Shown: positions 1 to 11,300 of the stretch, piece by piece
How the letters are laid out: each line of letters starts with the position of its first letter
How positions within the stretch are numbered: the first letter of the stretch is position 1
NCBI GenBank assembly: GCA_027625915.1
Contig: JANTQA010000023.1
Span: forward strand, 12,772,001 to 12,836,000
Length of the DNA stretch: 64,000 nt
Origin: Anaeramoeba flamelloides
Taxonomy: Eukaryota > Metamonada > Anaeramoebidae
Reading direction: 5' to 3'
Position numbers and translations under genes: made by a program
The notes under the pieces: model-generated
Seen by the model: only the letters and a program-made list of their open reading frames with translations
Databases searched by the model: none
What the model was told of the DNA's origin: nothing

Positions 1-840
1 AACTTTATCGTTTTTTTTTTATATATCCTTTCAAAATTCGACTTCCAATCAATAAAATTAATGGATTTAATGAATTTCTTGTGGTAAACACAATTGTAAA
101 AAAAAATCTTCGAGATCTCAAAAATTGTCAAAAAGTAGCACTTCAAACTAGACATATTGTTTTCAGAATTTCAACTAAGATCTATTGAAACTTGAAAATT
201 GAATGTTCACTTTTTAGCGTTTTTGTCGAAAAATGACTTCATCTTTTATTGCTTATCTTTTGAGAAATCAATCATAAAACACCTTTTGTTTTTTTCTAAA
301 CAGAATTAATCCTTCTTAAAAGAGATGAAAAATATTTTTTTTATCTTTATTAAGTTGTTCCCTTAAAAACAATCTTGGTTTGGATATTCTTAAAAAACCT
401 AAAAAGTTAAAGATCGTATTTCATTCAAAAAAATATAATACTTTATAAAAAAATATCACAAGATCTAAAATTAGTATTATTTTACCATTATTTTTTTTAT
501 TTTATCAAAAAATATTAAAAAAAGTTTAATATAAAAAAAAATAATCACAAGCAAGAGAATATGAAAAATGAAACTTGAAAAAATTAAAAATTAAAAATAG
601 TGATGAAATGATCACATTTGAAATTGCTACTTGCCATGCTTTTGTTAAAAAAAGGGGATCAAGTAGGTTAAAATTTTTGAAGGTAGCGAGTTATTCTTTA
701 GAAAAACAATAAAACTGAAAAAAGAATCGAATAAACGAAAAAAAAACCAAAAAACAGATCGTTTTGTTTTGTCTTTTTTTCTCAATTCGCTTTTCAATTT
801 TAAAGAATCAAATGAACAAAGAGAATTTCAATAAATTCAC
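1..840. other. Gene-free AT-rich flank
   Basis: I see no coding region, RNA gene or clear repeat here. The stretch is made of A/T homopolymers and short frames. It lies downstream of the minus-strand gene that ends at 841, so it should hold that gene's 3' end region. Confidence 0.5.
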
Positions 841-1674
841 TCAGTACCAAGAAATAGATGTTTCAAGTATTTCAATTTCACGTTCTTGCTCGCGATGAAC
901 TATATTTTTACAAGTGGTTAATTTTCTTCTTTTATTTAATGCCTTCAATTGCTCCTTTAACTTCTTTCTTAACACCAACCTTTCTTTTAGCTCTTCTTCC
1001 AAATAGGTGTTTTCGTTTTTGAGGCAATGGATATGGCTTTGTAATTCATTAATATATTGTTTTTGATTATTGTTCTTTTTTTGTTGAGGAACGATACATT
1101 CATTTTTTCTCTTCCAATTCGAGGGTTTGTTTTCGTTAAAAGACTTCAATTCTTCATTCGTGATGGTATTTAAGAATTGTTGTTCTTCTTTTTTGTTGAA
1201 TAAATAATCGTTCTCATCAACTTGATAATCTTTAAAATACAGGAAATCCTTGACAGTCTTCCCATTGACACTGGCATTTTCATTGTCTGTGTCTGTGTCA
1301 TTTTCGTTTTCGTTTTCGTTGTCGTTGTCGTTGTTGTTGTTTACACAGTTGTCCGTATTCACCAAAAACTGATCGCTTCCGAGTTCAAAGGATTCAATTT
1401 CTTGATCTGAACTCATACAAGTTTCAAGCTTGTCGCAATCAGTTTTTTTTTTTTTTTTTTTTTCGGTTTTGAGATCCATGAAGTTACTCAAATAGTTTGG
1501 TATTTGGCCTTCGGTTTGATTCAAATCATCAAGATTTGAAACGTTGTTTGATTTGTTAGATGTTTGTTCTTGGATATATGTGTTTTTTGAAAGTTTTTTG
1601 GGAGTTGTGGGTTTATGTTTGGTTGTGTTTTGTTGAATATATTTTTGAGATTCATTAATAAGGTTTATATTCAT
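841..1674 (-). CDS. Low-complexity protein with C-terminal leucine-zipper coiled coil (possible divergent bZIP)
   Basis: A single-exon 277-residue frame starts at a true ATG (MNINLINES) and ends in TGA-type context at the left. The N-terminal two thirds is Asn/Asp/Glu-rich, with a Lys tract coded by a long A run and an acidic DNDNENEN segment. Residues of about 185-260 form a basic stretch followed by a leucine heptad (L-x6-L-x6-L), ending in a very basic KALNKRRK tail. The spacing from the Asn of RKNECIV to a Lys eight residues on, and from there to the first Leu, matches the bZIP layout. However, the basic region carries a Pro and lacks the usual Arg residues. It may be a degenerate bZIP transcription factor or only a coiled-coil protein. 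Nothing next to it points to a function. Confidence 0.6.
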   Translation of the reverse strand: MNINLINESQKYIQQNTTKHKPTTPKKLSKNTYIQEQTSNKSNNVSNLDDLNQTEGQIPNYLSNFMDLKTEKKKKKKTDCDKLETCMSSDQEIESFELGSDQFLVNTDNCVNNNNDNDNENENENDTDTDNENASVNGKTVKDFLYFKDYQVDENDYLFNKKEEQQFLNTITNEELKSFNENKPSNWKRKNECIVPQQKKNNNQKQYINELQSHIHCLKNENTYLEEELKERLVLRKKLKEQLKALNKRRKLTTCKNIVHREQEREIEILETSISWY

Positions 1675-2016
1675 AAAGTAAATATTAAAAAAAAGAAAAG
1701 GGTTTGAGGTTTGGAGGATCTAAAAAATGATAATTTTTTTTTTCTGAAATTTTTAGTCATTTTTTTTTGAGAGAGAAATTACGTGATCGATCTCATTTAA
1801 ATTTTTTAAAATAATTGAGAACTCTCGTTTCTAAAAAAAAGTGTGTTCTTACGTGTTTCTTGTTATAAAAAGAAGGTTTTCTTTTCAAAAAGCAGACTAA
1901 ATTTTTTGAAATTTATAAGATGAACTTTCAATGTAATTTTTACAAAGTTTGGAAGGAGTAAGTGGTGGTAATGTGTCACTCATTAGAAAAAAAAAACATC
2001 TTTTTATTAGTTTTAA

Positions 2017-3388
2017 GGGAGTAGCCACGGTAAAGGAAAATTTTTCACTTTTTTGCAATTCTGAAAAGGATCAGAAAATAACATTTTTTACTTTGGATCT
2101 AACTCATTGATTTTTATTATTTAAAGTACTTCATTCATTAGATTTTTGAAATTTTTTTTTTCAGGTCTCAAAGAAATTGCCACAATAGAATGTTGAGTTG
2201 AATTGCAAAAAATAGTGTTTTGAAAGTTGAATAACTTTTCTTTTATCCTTCTCTTAACATTCTATTGTGGCATTTAATTTTTTCATTTTTTATTTTTTCA
2301 TCATTTTTGAGATTTTTTTAATCCTGACAAGATAAAGCAATTAGAAATATTTTTTTATTAGTGGCATTTGGGATTAATGGATTTTGTTTAAAATGAACAA
2401 CAACATTACAATTGAAAGAATCATAAAAGTAAACATAAATGGGACTTAAATAGCTAGAAGAATTCCAAAATTAGAATAATTAAGTCAAATTATTACTAAT
2501 TAGGATTTTTAAATCATTGCGTTTAGTGGAATTGGAGAAGTGAATATGATTATATGTTATCAAAGTTTAAAACACAAAATAGCCACAAATTTTATTCAAA
2601 AAATCTGAAATTATCTTCTCCCAAAAAAAAAAACTAGACCCCATTCCAAAAAATTTGGACATATCAGAAAATCAAAAATAGGAAAACAAAAACTCAATTT
2701 ATTATATTTTCCCAAACGTAATATAAAACCATATTTAAATAACATAGTATTAATGGTTTTTTAAGTAATCATTTTCATCCAAATATAAGAAAACAATATA
2801 AAATAAAAAATCAAAACAAGTCTGTCCAAAATAAGGAAACGAGCTGAAATGAAAGAGTTTGAACAAAAAATATATTGGTAGATTTGATAAAATTACACCA
2901 ACAATGGTTGATCGATCAAATGATAAGATACCATGTACAGGTTGTATGTGGATTTTTCAATTTTTGAAACTCAACACTAACATTCTATCAACCATCTATA
3001 AAAAAATTTCAGATCTAACTAAACAGATTAAGTAACTGAAAAATTGGAAATGAAAACAAAAACAAAAAAGACAAAAAATGAAATAGTTTGTTGAATTAAA
3101 ATTATTTTCGAATTGGATGTAAATCATGTTATTGTTATTTTTTCAACTGTTTAAAATGTGTCTAAATTAATGGAATTAAGTTTATTTTAATAAAAAAATA
3201 ATAATAAAAAAAATTATTCTATCAATATAATCTCAATTTTTTGATTGTTGAACATTACTAAAAAAAAAATATCAAATAATTTTTTTAAAAAAATTTTTAG
3301 AGAATCTACGATCACACGCCACTAAAATAAAATGTTCTTATCTCATCTATCTCAAATTTTTATCATGTCTTATGGTGTAGCTACTCCC
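2017..3388. mobile_element. Non-autonomous piggyBac-like element flanked by TTAA
   Basis: The left end reads TTAA then GGGAGTAGCCACGG, and the right end reads the reverse complement GTGTAGCTACTCCC followed by TTAA. TTAA stands at 2013-2016 and 3389-3392. TTAA target duplication with short terminal inverted repeats is the hallmark of the piggyBac superfamily. The 1,372 bp interior has no transposase-like frame, so the copy would need a helper. The terminal repeats match for about 12-16 bases with substitutions, which suggests an old insertion. Only this copy is clear in the window. Confidence 0.6.
2178..2273. repeat. Short inverted repeat nested in the TTAA element
   Basis: TGCCACAATAGAATGTTGAG at 2178 is answered by its near-perfect reverse complement ending at 2273, about 20 bases with one mismatch. 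The spacer is about 55 bases. It could be a subterminal transposase-binding structure of the host element or a nested tiny MITE. Confidence 0.55.
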
Positions 3389-4721
3389 TTAAGGGACAAT
3401 TAACTCAAATTTATTTTTCTACCCAAGAGTCTTTGAGTAATTATATTCACAAGTGATACAATTAAACTCTATACAAACTTTATTATCAACTTTTGAGAGA
3501 TGAATTATGTTTTTAAAAGAAGTTCATTTTTCATTAATTGTATTTTCAGTCAAAAGATCTTATTCTTTGTTTGGTTTTTCGAGTTGAAAAATCGAAAAAG
3601 AAAAATTTACAAAACATTTTTATTTTGAATAAATCTCACTTTTAGTAATTTCTGATAGTTTGTATGTTCAAATTAACCTTTCAAGTTCCAATCTTATTTT
3701 AAAAATACTCTAAAAATATATCAAATATTGAATTCTTTAAGATTTATAAAATTGATCATCTATTTTATTCACAAATATTTATTCCATTTTTTTGAAATTT
3801 AAAAGATTAGGTACTATTTATTTTTCAATTATTAAGAAGATAATAAAGGAACTTTTAATTATTAAAATCTATTATTTGATAATATCTAAAATTCTTTTTT
3901 ATATTATAATTATTATATAAATTTTAAAAACAATTAAGTTTGAAAATATTTAAAAAATCGTAGAATATTAGAAATAATGCCTATTGAGACATTTAATCTT
4001 TTTGTTGTTAAAAACCCACTGAAAAAATTAATCTTGGGTTACTTATTGACTATTAACAATAATCAATTTAAAAAGTATTTCTTTAGATTTTAAGTTGAAT
4101 TTCCCAAGTTGTAAAAAAGAATTTTGGGGGAATTTTTAATTTGATTATTTTATATTTTTTTGTTCAATAAAAAGAAAAAATTGTTTTGAACTGTTCTTTG
4201 AATCAAAAAATTATATTTTTTTTCAAGTTTAAAATAATTATTGTAATTATTTTGAAATTAAGTAGATTGTAATGCTGGGCAATTTTATAACTTGGTGGCT
4301 TTTATTTTCAAAGTGTATTTTTGTACACTTCCTTTACAGAAAATTAGATTTCCTTCTTCTTTCTTTGGAATATAAATTTTTTTTTAAATAATTCAGAAAA
4401 TACATTAAATTGTGAACTTTTCAAAAATTAGAGGAATTCGTCTTTCTTTTAATAACAATAATTCGTTTCTTGATTCATTAAAAAGTAAATACGTTTTGTG
4501 TTAATCGTATTTTTACTTTATTTTTCACTTTCAAGATATGATTATTTTTTTTTTGAATTTGTAATTAAATTTACTTGAAGGTTTTTTTTTATGTTTAATT
4601 GTAACTGAAGTGATCTATTTTTAAAATTCAGGTTAAATTCAATTTGATATTATTTCTAGTGTTAGAGGACTTCATTTGAGGGTTTTTGATTGTGTTTTTT
4701 CCTACAAAAAGAATCTTTTTA

Positions 4722-4921
4722 CCGTCAGTTTCACTTTTAAGGCACAAACTTTCAACGAAATTTAAGGCACAAAAAAAAATCTCAAATTAAAGCACAAAAT
4801 TCAAATTCTAGTAAAAATAAATTGTAAAAAAAAAAAAATTCCAAATTTTGTGCCTTAATTTGAGAATTTTTTGTGCCTTAAATTTCGTTGAAAGTTTGTG
4901 TCTTAAAAGTGAAACTGACTG
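4722..4921. mobile_element. Mariner-like palindromic MITE, copy 1
   Basis: This 200 bp element is flanked by TA (4720-4721 and 4922-4923). Nearly its whole length is one inverted repeat. The ends read CCGTCAGTTTCACTTTTAAG and, reversed, CAGTCAGTTTCACTTTTAAG. A TA target site and termini starting CAGT are typical of Tc1/mariner non-autonomous elements. Three further copies lie at 21104, 46970 and 47681. This is the best-preserved palindrome of the four. Confidence 0.75.
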
Positions 4922-4996
4922 TAGTCTATTTAAGTGGTTAGCATCTACCAAGCAGCAAACTAAGATTAAAGTGTGTTGATATTGACTGTAAATTAC

Positions 4997-5088
4997 CTTA
5001 GTTCTCCATGTTTCAAATGCCACTGCAAAATTGGTTCCAAAAATAGTACCAAAAGTAGGTCTTACCAATTTAAAAAAATCATTATATA
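4997..5088 (-). pseudogene. Isolated exon-like block
   Basis: On the minus strand a 92-base open block is bounded by an acceptor-like TTTTTTAG and a donor-like GTAATT. It reads VRPTFGTIFGTNFAVAFE and then ETWRTK, which has protein-like composition unlike the surrounding Lys/Phe/Asn noise. The next candidate acceptor (at 4960) does not continue the frame, so this is an orphan exon or gene remnant at best. The sequence beyond its donor (4934-5001) is shared with the ends of the dispersed repeats at 5190 and 36467. I do not recognise the protein. The complementary strand is also open over the same bases. Confidence 0.25.
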
Positions 5089-5189
5089 CTAAAAAAGAAA
5101 AGTTGTTCCATTTTAATAATTCTAATTCAATATCTTAAAGTATTATCAACAGATTTGAATCTATAAAAGTTTTTTTTTTTTTTTTGGTT

Positions 5190-5756
5190 CCTTTTCCAAA
5201 TCTAAAAATAGAAATACCAAATAATAGTATTCCAAGTATTTAATATTTCATCTTTAGTACTTCGAAACGTAATTATTTTTTACTTTTTTTTTAATTTGAA
5301 AGATCAACTCAATAATCATCAACCTAAAATCCCAACGACTGGTTAACTTAGTTTCCTGTTGATATATCTAATTGTAACATTAGTATATTTCCAATATTTA
5401 AGAAATAATTTATCTAAAAAAATCTATTGGTTAATTATTTATTTTTATAAAAAAATTGGAATTTTTTAGTGATTAATCTATCTTTCGCCACAAATTTATG
5501 AAAGATATTTTAAAACTTTGAAGACTGAATATTGATAATCCAACCTTTAAATTTGTCATGAAATACAGATTTTTTTCTGAAAATGTTGGTTTTTTTTTGA
5601 AAACGAGGATCATTTTTAATTTAAGGGATCAACTTATATTACTCCTCGACTGATTGATTTTTTTAGAGAAATTTTAATCAAATATTACTAAGGTAATTTA
5701 AACAACAATTTAACCTTACTTTAATCTTATATTTCTCCTTGGAAAGCGCTAATTGC
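5190..5756 (+). repeat. 570 bp dispersed repeat, copy A
   Basis: From CCTTTTCCAAATCTAAAAAT to the block CTCCTTGGAAAGCGCTAAT this segment matches 36467-37038 in the same orientation along its entire length. There are many exact blocks of 12-22 bases, such as CTATTGGTTAATTATTTA and AAATATTACTAAGGTAATTT. No frame is shared by both copies. No terminal inverted repeat or target duplication was found, so the class is unknown. Confidence 0.7.
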
Positions 5757-6643
5757 TTCGAAGGAACTAAATTCAAACCTAAAACCAAAAAATCTTTGTT
5801 TAACTTTTGTTTATGGTCTTCTTTATTAAAGACGGTTTTTTTAACATTTAAAAAATGATTGACTTATGCTCATAATAAATTAAGATACCTAACAAAATTT
5901 GGAAAATCATTATCTTTTTTTTTCTCTGATGTTTAGAAATTAAATAGGATTCAATTTATTGTCTCTAGGATTTGTTTGATTCTTTCTTTTGTTGGTTATA
6001 TAGTTAATCAAACCATCTTAAAAGAGAATAGAATTCTTGAAAAAGCAAAGTGATAATCAGATAAAATCTTAACCTGTTATAATTTAATTAACATTTGGTT
6101 TATCAAATTCAATTGAGTTATTTTCTGGAGAAACAAGTGTTAGTACTTAACGCACTATTTACCATATTTAAAATAATGTGATTTGTAAATTAAAAATACA
6201 AATTTTAGAAAAGTCTGAGCATTTTCCAGTTTTTAAAAGTATTAATTGTAGTCAAAGAAATATCAAAAGATTTTTCAATCAAAATACAAATCTGTGAAAA
6301 AATTCTTTTAGATATTAGTTAAATCTGTTAAAAATGGAAGAGTTTGTGAACAATAGTTTGTTTGTTAAAAATTTTTAAGAAAAAAATAATTCACAGCTTG
6401 TACAATCGTAGAAAAGAAATACACATATTTTTTAAAAGGTAATTCTATGACCAAAGAAGATATTAATTTTTGAAAAAGTTTTTTGTTTTGTATTTTCCAG
6501 ACCCAAAAACTAATAAAATCTTTTGGTATTTTCCCTAAATCTCCCAAAATTTGAAAAAGACAACTCATCGAACAAAATCTATTTTCAATTCATTTTTTTT
6601 ATTTTTTGTTTATTTTTTATTCATTTTTTTTTTTGTTCTAAAG

Positions 6644-7241
6644 ATGAATAACGAATATTCTCATAAATACCAAACACTTTTATCCTCTATAAAATCAGGT
6701 TTGAGGTCTTCCTTTTATTAATCTAAAAAGAGTCTTTCTCAAAAAAAAACAAACTTTTTTTTTCTAATTTTTTTTTTCTCTCTTTTTCTCTTTTTCTTTT
6801 CTGTTTTCAAAAAAAAAAAAAAAAAAAAAGACTATGACATAACAAGCACTGTTAAAGAATTAGATCAAACAATTGATTCAATTTTAAAAGGGGAATTAAA
6901 TAAAGAAGAAGAATACTTTTTCATCTCAAAAGTGATAGATCGTAGTATCAAATTAATCTGGAATAATGGCTCTATGGAAGAAGAGAGCATTTTCCAGGCG
7001 AATAGATATTTTCAAAAAGCACTTAGGCTTTTTGTAGAAAAAATCGATTCGAACAACAAAAAAATCAATAAAATTTTCACAAGAATATTTTCACTTTCGG
7101 ATAAGAACAATAACAAGTCATCGTTTTATAATAATAAACCAAACAAGGAAGTATACTTTGACTTAGATCACGAACCAATTTTTGAACCCTACTTCACGAG
7201 AAAGACATTTCTCTCCTATAAGAAATCATATTTTGAAGAAG

Positions 7242-7281
<40 letters not shown>

Positions 7282-8351
7282 AAAGGAAAGCCATATTTTT
7301 ATTATTCGAAAATTTTCAAAAAACAATGGTCGACGCACTCATCGAAAATTCAATAAAGAACACTACTGCAAGAAAAGTCATAAATTATGAGAATTATTTG
7401 TTTGGATCGGATTGGGGATTTGAAAATTGTGTAGAAGATGGTTATAATCACTACTTTTTAAAAAATGTGGATTTCTTTGGCAGAATTGGGGGATTTAGAA
7501 TCTTATTCCAATATTTATTGTCACCTAACCACCAGATTTCTTTAAATACCACATACAACTTAATCATGCCTTTCACTGTTATTAATAAATATTGTATACC
7601 CAGATACCTGAGTTCATTTTTAAAAATTGTTCCAGCGATTTTTGATCGAATTTTAAATTTGAAATATGAAATACTTAAAACTTTCCCAAAAAAAAAATTA
7701 AAAAAATTTCTTGATTTTCTCATCAAATTACTTAGCTTAACAGAAGAAAAAGATTGGGAAATTATTTCTGAAGAATTTTATTTAGATTATACATTCAAAT
7801 TATTTTATTCACCCTATTTAGATATGAGATATTCTTCAATGAGAAGAATCAATAAAATTATTAAAAGTTTGGAATATGGAACAACAAATTATTCTTATCA
7901 ATACGGACAGACAAGTTATTCAAAAAATAAATTTAAATACCTAAGCAAAGAGTTTGATTTAATAATTTATTTTCATAATTTTTTTTCAGTCCAATATTTT
8001 CCTATTTAAATCTTTAATATTAATAATATAATAACCAATTTTAATGTTTAATAATATTAAAATTATTTTCTAAAAATAACTCGCATTGAAATATAGTATA
8101 TTATTCAGTTGGATTGAAAATACTGGCATTATTAAAGACGTTTTTGGTGTCTCAATGCATGCCCAAATTATTGGTGCATCGGGTGATATTCTAACCTTTT
8201 TGTCTCAAAACAACCAAATTAGCACAGGTCTTATAGATGCAATTTTTGATTCAACAATTGGTAAATATTTTTTTTATTTTTCTTTTTTTATTTGATTTAG
8301 TGATAATGGTTTTACTATTTTCACATGTATTTAGATCGCTATATCTCTTCT

Positions 8352-8385
<34 letters not shown>

Positions 8386-11300
8386 AGTAAGTAAAAAAAA
8401 AAAAAAAAAAACGTTCAAAATTAAAAAGAAGAAGAATAAAAAAAAATAACAACACAAAAAAAAGAATGGAGCTTTTTTTTTTTTAAATTTTAAAAAATTG
8501 AATAAAATTTTAGAATTTTTCAAAATTCTTTTAATGCCTATCTTCATTTTAGTTTCGTGAATTATTGGAATTTAATCAATTAATTAATATTAAAGTATTT
8601 AATTGATTCCCTGTTTAAGGAGAGCCAAATTTTTTAAATATTTTGGGTTTGAATCAAAATCATTTTCTGATCAAAAAAAATTATGTAATTTTTGAAAAAA
8701 TCAAGTTCAATTTTTAAATCTATTTTGGTTACATATTATGCCTCTAGATATCCACGTTATATTCAACAACACTTTATACACTTGCCCCAAATTGTATAAT
8801 ACTTTGAAAATAAAGTAGATAGCTAGCGAAAAATCCGGTAAGATTATTTTAGTTTTCGAACCTGTTTAAGGTCAAATTGGAATTAGAAAAGGAGAAAATG
8901 GATTTTGTAAGGAGAAAATTTTTAAAAAAAAACATAAATTTTAAATATTAACAATTTTTATTGACTTGTAATTCTTTAAGGTCAATGAATATGAAGTTTA
9001 ACTTAAAAGTAATATTCACTTAACCTAAAATTTGAATAGTACTTAAATTGAAAAAAACAGAAAAGAAAAATTTTAGCTTTAGTTAAGAAATTATTGAATT
9101 TACACAATATAAACTGAAAACCCAGAAATACTAGAAACGCAAACACTTTAATGAAATTCAACCAAGGAAAAATCTCAAGAAAATATTATTTAAAAAAAAA
9201 TAAAAATAGAAGATAGACATAAAAGTTCAAACACATCAAAATTTAACTTGTTAAAATAAATTAAAGTTTCCATAAAAATTCATCTGAATTTTTTTATAAA
9301 AAATTTACAAGTACTAAAGATGTGTTTAATTTTTCTTTCAAATGTAGGACTTTTTGAAAATAATAATTATTTTATTTCGATTTAAATTTAAGAGATCTGA
9401 GAAAATTATGATCTTATATATTGTATAGTTTACAAATTATAGATAACACTTTTGTAAAACTTAAATTAAACTTTTAGTTTCTGTGATTTCTGTGATTTCT
9501 GTGATTTCTGTGATTTCTGTGATTTCTGTGATTTTTGTGATTTCTATTATTTCTATTATTTCTATTTTTTGGGATATAAATTTATTTGTTTAATTGATTT
9601 ATTTACTAAATAAAGTAAATTTCTGATAAATTTGTAAAAAATTAAGGTTTATTTGAATATTAATCCAATAAATAATTTATGATTTGGTAAATATTTGCTC
9701 AAATTTAAAAATTTAAAAATTAATCTAGGAAGTTACATTTAGATCTTGTTTAATAATTGATGTGCGTAAAAATTATTTTGATATCAAAATATTGAATTAA
9801 AATTTTTTTATTTTTGTAAAATGTATTTAAAACATTTTTCCACAAATTAACTTGAAATGATTTTTAGTGTTTTTATTTTGAAAAATCTGTTTTAATTTTT
9901 TTTATTAACCTTATTAGAAATAGTTATGATAAAATTCAAATTCTTTTTTGACAACTATTTACATGCTGCTATTATTAAAAACACATAATTACTAAGTACT
10001 AAATGAACTTGCTTTTAAAATATAAATTCCTTAAAAATTTGTTATTTTTTTTTCTTTTCTTTTAAATCAAAATTTTATTTATTTTTATCAAATAAAAAGA
10101 ATTTGTAGAAATAATTTTATTTCAAATAAATATATTTTTTTTTTTTTTGACTCGACTGAAAATTTTAAATATTATAATTTAAATATAGATTCTCTTTTAA
10201 AAGACTTTTGATAAACAAAAAAGATTTACCAAATTTTAATTACTTGATCTTAACTTGTTTAGTCAAAAATTAATTTAATATTTATTTTATGAAAAGAGTT
10301 GCATCCGATTAATTGAAATTAAAGTTTTCATTGCAATAGATATAAGATAGAAAAAACATTAAATATTAATAATGACAAAAATTTACAGATTTTACATAAA
10401 AATAATTAATTTTTTTTTTTTTTTCGAAAATAATAATAAAATAAAATCCCTATTTTAATTAAGTTTAAACTTTTATCAAATTAACATCTATCAAGTTATT
10501 AGAAAAATTGTGAAATTATAATTATAGATCTAAGTGTTCTTTTTAACAAGACCTGATAATTCATACTTGAATTAAAAAAAAAAAAAAGAACAAACAGCAA
10601 ATTTGTGGAATTAATTTTTTCGATTTCATTGTAAAAAAAAACAAAAAAAACCAAAAAAACGAAAACAACCCAAACCAAACTAAACCAAACCAAAATAAAA
10701 TAAAATAAATGTGAACTATAATAAATTTAACAATTTTTTTTAACCTTTACTAAATCATTATTACATTTTTATAATCATAAAAAAACAATATAGGTATTCA
10801 TACTTCTTTATCTGATGCAATTTTTGATATTATTGGGAAAATCTCTGAGAATTTAAATTTAGAATTATCAAATTACATTTTTGAAAGAAAATTAAAATCA
10901 ATTACTAAATGGGACACTCCAAATATAAAATTTTTTGCATAATTTCACTGAAGGAACTTTAGAAAGAACCATGGAACCATTTAACTTTTTCATGTCATTA
11001 ATTAATTCCACAAAGATCAATTATTCTACAAGAGTACAATTAAAAGAGTATATGGAAAAATTATTTAAAAGTAAAAATTTTGGAACAAAGATCAAAAAAA
11101 AAACAATCAGAAATTTAATTACCTTTTTAACAGCACACAAAGATTTAACAATTTCGTTACCATTATTAATTACATTAATTAAAACATATTCAGAACAATC
11201 ATATTATATGCAAACAACTATCAAATTGTCTTCAACTTATATTTCCCAAGGACAAGTCGTGCAATTATTGGAAAACAAATATAAAATTATTGATGAAATT

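Larger units (their letters stand above)
1675..6643. other. Gene-free region rich in repeats
   Basis: About 5 kb lies between the coiled-coil gene and the first exon of the giant deubiquitinase. It contains a TTAA-flanked element, a TA-flanked MITE, an exon-like block and a copy of a dispersed repeat, all listed separately. The open frames here (for example at 6365-6568) are short, Phe/Lys-rich and look like chance. Confidence 0.6.
8261..10793 (+). other. 2.5 kb intron 3 of the deubiquitinase gene
   Basis: The donor GTAAATATT follows DAIFDSTIG and the acceptor ACAATATAG precedes GIHTSLSDAIFD. The phase-1 codon joins as G plus GT, giving Gly. The intron is far longer than the other two in the gene (132 and 145 bases). 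It carries a TA hairpin, a 9 bp minisatellite and plain AT-rich sequence. No gene is visible inside it. Confidence 0.8.

Noticed and set aside
4934-5088. Homeodomain-like reading (K-x-LA...KIK, then QNWFQK) on the plus strand across the repeat junction
   Set aside because: The spacing between the two halves and the reading phase do not fit a homeodomain helix 3, and a stop follows at once.
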